Assembly (NCBI GenBank): GCA_003577005.1
Contig: QEUW01000141.1
Location: 1,416 to 26,258 of the forward strand
Reading direction: 5' to 3'
From: Chloroflexota bacterium
Lineage (GTDB): Bacteria > Chloroflexota > Anaerolineae > Caldilineales > Caldilineaceae
DNA length: 24,843 nucleotides
Part shown: piece after piece, positions 21,864 through 24,843 of the stretch
Layout of the letters: every line of letters starts with the position of its first letter
How positions within the stretch are numbered: position 1 is the stretch's first letter
Notes under the pieces: generated by a model
Database searches by the model: none
The model's input: only the letters and a program-made list of their open reading frames with translations
Told to the model about the DNA's origin: nothing
Made by a program: the position numbers and the translations under genes

Positions 21864-23396
21864 ATGCAACCCACGTTCAATCTGATCGACCAACCCTGGA
21901 TCGGCGCAGTCGACCACGAGGGCCGGCTGCAAGAGTACAGCCTGCGCGACCTGTTGTTGCAGGCCCACGAACTGCGCAGTTTGCACGATGACTCACCGCT
22001 GGTGATCGCCGCCCTGCTGCGCGTGATCCTGGCCCTGCTGCACAGGGTCTACGACGGGCCGCGCAACCGCGGCGAATGGCAAAAAATCTGGCAGGCCGGG
22101 CGTTTTGATGCGGAGCGCATCGACCGCTATTTTGCTGAGTGGCGCGAACGATTTGAGCTTTTCGGCAGTGGTCACCGCTTCTACCAATCCCCAGAACCTC
22201 TTGAGGAAAAAGGGACAGCGCCACTCGTCGTATTGCTGTATGTGTTTGGGGCTGGTGGGAATGCAACATTATTTGACCATACAAGCGCTGACCCTGAGGT
22301 TGAACTCACCCCTGCTGTTGCTGCTCGCCTGTTACTGACAGTTCACCTTTACGGTTTCTGTGGACGTGTCAGTGGCCCCGCCTATTTCTCGGATGGTCCC
22401 AGCGTCCGCGATGTGCTTTTTTTCGCCGAAGGAGATTCATTGTTCGAGACACTGGTCTTGAATCTGCTCGAATACAATGCAGAGCGCCCCATCCACCAGA
22501 ACGGAGATGACCGCCCGGCTTGGGAAATGGACGATCCCTATCAACCCGCCCGTCAAGTTCCCTTTGGCTATCTCGACTACCTCACCTGGCAGGATCGGCG
22601 CATCCGGCTCATTGCCAAACCCACGCTGGCTGGTATCCGTGTAAGTGAAATGGTGCTATTGCCAGGGCTAAGTCTCGATACCGGATTTATCAATCAAGAC
22701 CCCATGAAGCATTTTCGAGTTGATGAGAAACGCGGGTACATCTCACTCCGTTTCCAGGAAAACCGTGCGCTCTGGCGTGACAGCGTCGCCCTTTTGAAAT
22801 TCAACTCAGAAAACTACCGCCCACCAGCGGTCTTTGCCTGGCTTGATCTACTTGTCGAACGTGGCATTCTTGACCGTTCGAAGACCTTGCGCTGCATGGC
22901 GCTGGGCATGGCGACAGAGGCAGGCAAACAATTCATCGATTTCTATCGGAGTGAATATCTGCCACTGCCGCTAGCCTATCTCGACAATCCAGACCTCGTC
23001 CCTACCCTCGAAACGGCATTAACGGCCGCCGAACATGTCGCCAGCGAGCTATGGAAAGCCACCGGCACGCTGGCGCGCTGGCTGCTGGTGCTGGACGAGG
23101 AAAGCGAGCGCCAACCCAATGCGGAGGATGTGCGTGATCTGCGCGCCACCATGGCCGCCGAGCGCCGCTACTGGGCCCGGTTAGAACCCCAGTTTCGCCA
23201 GACCATGCAGGCGATTCCACAAGATGCCGCAGCGGCCATGACTACCTGGTTTGACTGGCTGCGCCAGAGCGCCTGGGATGTTTTTAACCAGGTGTGTGAT
23301 GGCCTGGGGGACGATCCACGCGCGCTCAAAGCAGTTGTCCGCGGCCGGGAGCAGTTGGCGCGTGGTTTGGGTGCTGTATTGAAGATCGAACTATAA
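21864..23396 (+). CDS. casA: Type I-E Cascade large subunit Cse1/CasA (Cas8e)
   Basis: Cse1 is the single large subunit of type I-E Cascade; it recognises the PAM and recruits Cas3. The 510-residue product has the usual Cse1 opening, FNLIDQPWIGAVDHEGRLQEYSLRDLLLQAHELRSL. It also has an early helical part (ALLRVILALLHRVY), FELFGSGHRFYQSPEP, NATLFDHTSADPEVELTPAVAARLLLTVHLYGFCGRVSG, and a C-terminal helical bundle (about 370-510). Length is normal for the family. ATG 21864 was chosen for the GGAGG 4 nt upstream; a 14-residue in-frame extension reaches back into the operator. It has its own promoter module matching that of wyl-cas3 and leads a casA-casB-casC transcript. Confidence 0.93.
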   Translation: MQPTFNLIDQPWIGAVDHEGRLQEYSLRDLLLQAHELRSLHDDSPLVIAALLRVILALLHRVYDGPRNRGEWQKIWQAGRFDAERIDRYFAEWRERFELFGSGHRFYQSPEPLEEKGTAPLVVLLYVFGAGGNATLFDHTSADPEVELTPAVAARLLLTVHLYGFCGRVSGPAYFSDGPSVRDVLFFAEGDSLFETLVLNLLEYNAERPIHQNGDDRPAWEMDDPYQPARQVPFGYLDYLTWQDRRIRLIAKPTLAGIRVSEMVLLPGLSLDTGFINQDPMKHFRVDEKRGYISLRFQENRALWRDSVALLKFNSENYRPPAVFAWLDLLVERGILDRSKTLRCMALGMATEAGKQFIDFYRSEYLPLPLAYLDNPDLVPTLETALTAAEHVASELWKATGTLARWLLVLDEESERQPNAEDVRDLRATMAAERRYWARLEPQFRQTMQAIPQDAAAAMTTWFDWLRQSAWDVFNQVCDGLGDDPRALKAVVRGREQLARGLGAVLKIEL

Positions 23397-23431
23397 CAAT
23401 ACAACAATACTTCGTGTTGCCGGCCTACTCC

Positions 23432-23497
23432 GACCTCCGGGAGGTGACCACAGACTGTCTGGCAGATGATGCTGATTCTGGTCACCTCCCGGAGGTC
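23432..23497. repeat. 19-bp perfect inverted repeat between casA and casB
   Basis: GACCTCCGGGAGGTGACCA (23432-23450) and its exact complement (23479-23497) flank a 28-nt spacer that starts with CAGACTGTCTG, itself a small palindrome. CCTCCGGGAGG within each arm is also palindromic. It could be a repeat insertion or an RNA processing or attenuation site inside the Cascade operon. Confidence 0.8.
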
Positions 23498-23529
23498 TAG
23501 CCACTAAATCGTTCACGAAAGGAGCCAAG

Positions 23530-24060
23530 ATGAGTTCACCACGTAATGAATTTATCGAATACCTGGAGCAAATACGCGACGGGAGTGACCAATCTCGCGC
23601 CCGCGCCGTGCTCGCCACGCTACGGCGTGGGCTGGGCAAGGAGCCTGGCGAAGACGCCAACGTCATGCGCTACGTCGTGCCGCGGCTGCCCGCTGAAGCG
23701 CAGCCGTGGCGCGACCGCCCCTATTTCCTGATTGCCTCGCTCTTCGCCTTCCACCCCGACCCTGGCGGCGCCGGCGACATGGGCAAACACTTTGCCGCCA
23801 TCCGCCAGGCAACCCAGAGCGAAGAGGCGGTCGAACGCCGTTTTACCGCGTTGCTCGATACGCACGAGGACGACCTGGCCTATCACCTGCGCCAGGCAGT
23901 GAGTCTCTGCAAAGCCAATCATGTACCCATCGACTGGCATCAGCTCTTCCGCAATGTACAAGGTTGGAGCCATCCGAGTCGCTGGGTGCAACGGACCTGG
24001 GCGCGTTCCTTCTGGGGGCGCACTCAGGACGAGCAACAGCCTGCGTCTGAAAACAACTGA
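23530..24060 (+). CDS. casB: Type I-E Cascade small subunit Cse2/CasB
   Basis: Cse2 forms the dimeric belly of type I-E Cascade and steadies the displaced DNA strand. The 176-residue, mainly helical product has family-like segments: SRARAVLATLRRGLGKEPGEDANVMRYVVPRLP near the N-terminus, PYFLIASLFAFHP, EEAVERRFTALLDTHEDDLAYHLRQAVSLCKANHVPIDWHQLFRNVQGW, and the C-terminal VQRTWARSFWG. Basic residues in the first helices would contact nucleic acid. The start ATG 23530 has AAAGGAG 5 nt upstream. It lies 133 bp after casA, separated by a strong inverted repeat, and 44 bp before casC. Confidence 0.92.
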   Translation: MSSPRNEFIEYLEQIRDGSDQSRARAVLATLRRGLGKEPGEDANVMRYVVPRLPAEAQPWRDRPYFLIASLFAFHPDPGGAGDMGKHFAAIRQATQSEEAVERRFTALLDTHEDDLAYHLRQAVSLCKANHVPIDWHQLFRNVQGWSHPSRWVQRTWARSFWGRTQDEQQPASENN

Positions 24061-24104
24061 ACAACCGCACAAAGTCCTATTCAACAGACAGAAGGAGCCA
24101 ACCG

Positions 24105-24843
24105 ATGTTTATCGAACTACACCTGATCCAGAACTTTGTCCCTGCCAACCTCAACCGCGACGATACGGGGTCCCCCAAGGATTGCGAATTTGGCGGCCAC
24201 CGCCGCGCCCGCATCTCATCGCAATGTCTCAAACGCTCAATCCGCACTAACGAAGTCTTCGCCGAGACGACCAAGGTGCCAATTAGTCAGCGTACGCATT
24301 ATCTGGCAACCCTGCTGCAGAAAGCTCTCAAGGACAGCGGCAAGTCTAAAGATGCCATCAGCGAGATCACCATTGATCTGGCCCATACGTTCACCACCAA
24401 ACCAGGAAAAGCGGTTAAACAAGAGAAAGACGATCCACAGAAGACAGCCATTCTGGCATTTATCAGTGAATCAGAAGTTCAGGATATTGCACAGAAGCTT
24501 CTGGATCGCTGGGATGAGTTGATGGAGGATGAAAAGGCGCGCAAGAAGGCGCTCACAGAAATTGTGCAAGAGATGGTGAAAGCATACTATGGACGCGTCA
24601 GCGCTCCAGACATTGCATTGTTTGGCCGGATGTTGACAAGCCATCCTCAACTAGACCTCGAAGCCGCCTGCCAGGTGGCGCACGCTATTTCCACCCACCG
24701 GGTCAGCATGGAGATGGACTACTTCACCGCGGTGGACGATGTGCGCGAAGCCAACGAAGAGACCGGCGCCGGTCACATCAACACGCTGGGGTTCAACTCT
24801 TCCTGCTTCTACCACTACGCCCGTATCGACTGGCGGCAATTGT
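24105..24843 (+). CDS. casC: Type I-E Cascade backbone subunit Cas7e/CasC, partial (3' end outside window)
   Basis: Cas7e forms the six-copy backbone that holds the crRNA. About 246 codons are present and the frame is still open at the window edge; family members are about 350 residues. The start reads MFIELHLIQNFVPANLNRDD, followed by GSPKDCEFGGHRRARISSQCLKRSIR, the typical Cas7e N-terminal RRM and RNA-contacting region. Further on, DIALFGRML and HRVSMEMDYFTAVDDVREANEETGAGHINT are very characteristic of the family. The ATG at 24105 has AAGGAG 7-8 nt upstream. casD, casE, cas1 and cas2 and the CRISPR array would be expected beyond the window. Confidence 0.92.
   Translation, partial: MFIELHLIQNFVPANLNRDDTGSPKDCEFGGHRRARISSQCLKRSIRTNEVFAETTKVPISQRTHYLATLLQKALKDSGKSKDAISEITIDLAHTFTTKPGKAVKQEKDDPQKTAILAFISESEVQDIAQKLLDRWDELMEDEKARKKALTEIVQEMVKAYYGRVSAPDIALFGRMLTSHPQLDLEAACQVAHAISTHRVSMEMDYFTAVDDVREANEETGAGHINTLGFNSSCFYHYARIDWRQL

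Overview
This GC-rich window looks like a chromosomal segment of a Chloroflexota bacterium (inference). The signs are the gene mix (a bacterial deoxyhypusine-synthase-like gene next to pyruvoyl arginine decarboxylase and agmatinase, Ig-like membrane proteins, long multi-PAS kinases), a secreted protein ending in a YLPLV-type tail, and many short hairpin repeats between genes. No tRNA, rRNA or CRISPR array is visible.

Region 1 (1-9000, minus strand). In transcription order: a membrane-anchored Ig-like/lytic transglycosylase fusion whose promoter spacing predicts a leaderless mRNA; a free-standing GyrA C-terminal-type beta-pinwheel protein; a ParB-like-fold protein; a small secreted protein; pyruvate kinase with a C-terminal swivel domain that has lost its histidine; a MntA-type nucleotidyltransferase antitoxin; a HepT toxin remnant with an internal deletion; and a D-threonine aldolase/D-serine dehydratase-like PLP enzyme. 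Region 2 (9300-14593, plus). A dCache-HAMP-3xPAS-HisKA_2 membrane histidine kinase and a REC-PAS-HisKA-HATPase-REC hybrid kinase, separated by a MITE-like element; they plausibly form a phosphorelay. Region 3 (14665-17275, plus). Arginine decarboxylase, agmatinase and a deoxyhypusine-synthase-like protein, a polyamine route from arginine through agmatine to putrescine and beyond, ending at a clear rho-independent terminator.

Region 4 (17636-24843, plus) is the most interesting: a type I-E CRISPR-Cas effector locus. A 68-residue winged-helix protein precedes a very long gene in which a complete WYL-type regulator (HTH, WYL and C-terminal extension domains) is fused in frame to a complete Cas3 (HD nuclease plus helicase). 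Then come casA/cse1, casB/cse2 and the start of casC/cas7e, which runs off the window. Two features stand out. First, near-identical operator-promoter modules (same half-sites, same 15-nt spacing, same extended -10) lie upstream of wyl-cas3 and of casA, suggesting one regulator co-controls nuclease and Cascade; the WYL part of Cas3 itself or the small HTH protein are candidates. Second, a perfect 14-bp tandem duplication inside the HTH coding region throws the gene out of frame; with one copy removed, a continuous 1225-residue protein reads from a start with a good ribosome-binding site. This could be a phase-variable switch, a recent inactivation or an assembly artefact.

Across the window at least five hairpins share a GGTGCRWYGCAC-type arm (a REP-like family), alongside other intergenic palindromes and 7-, 15- and 21-bp tandem repeats.
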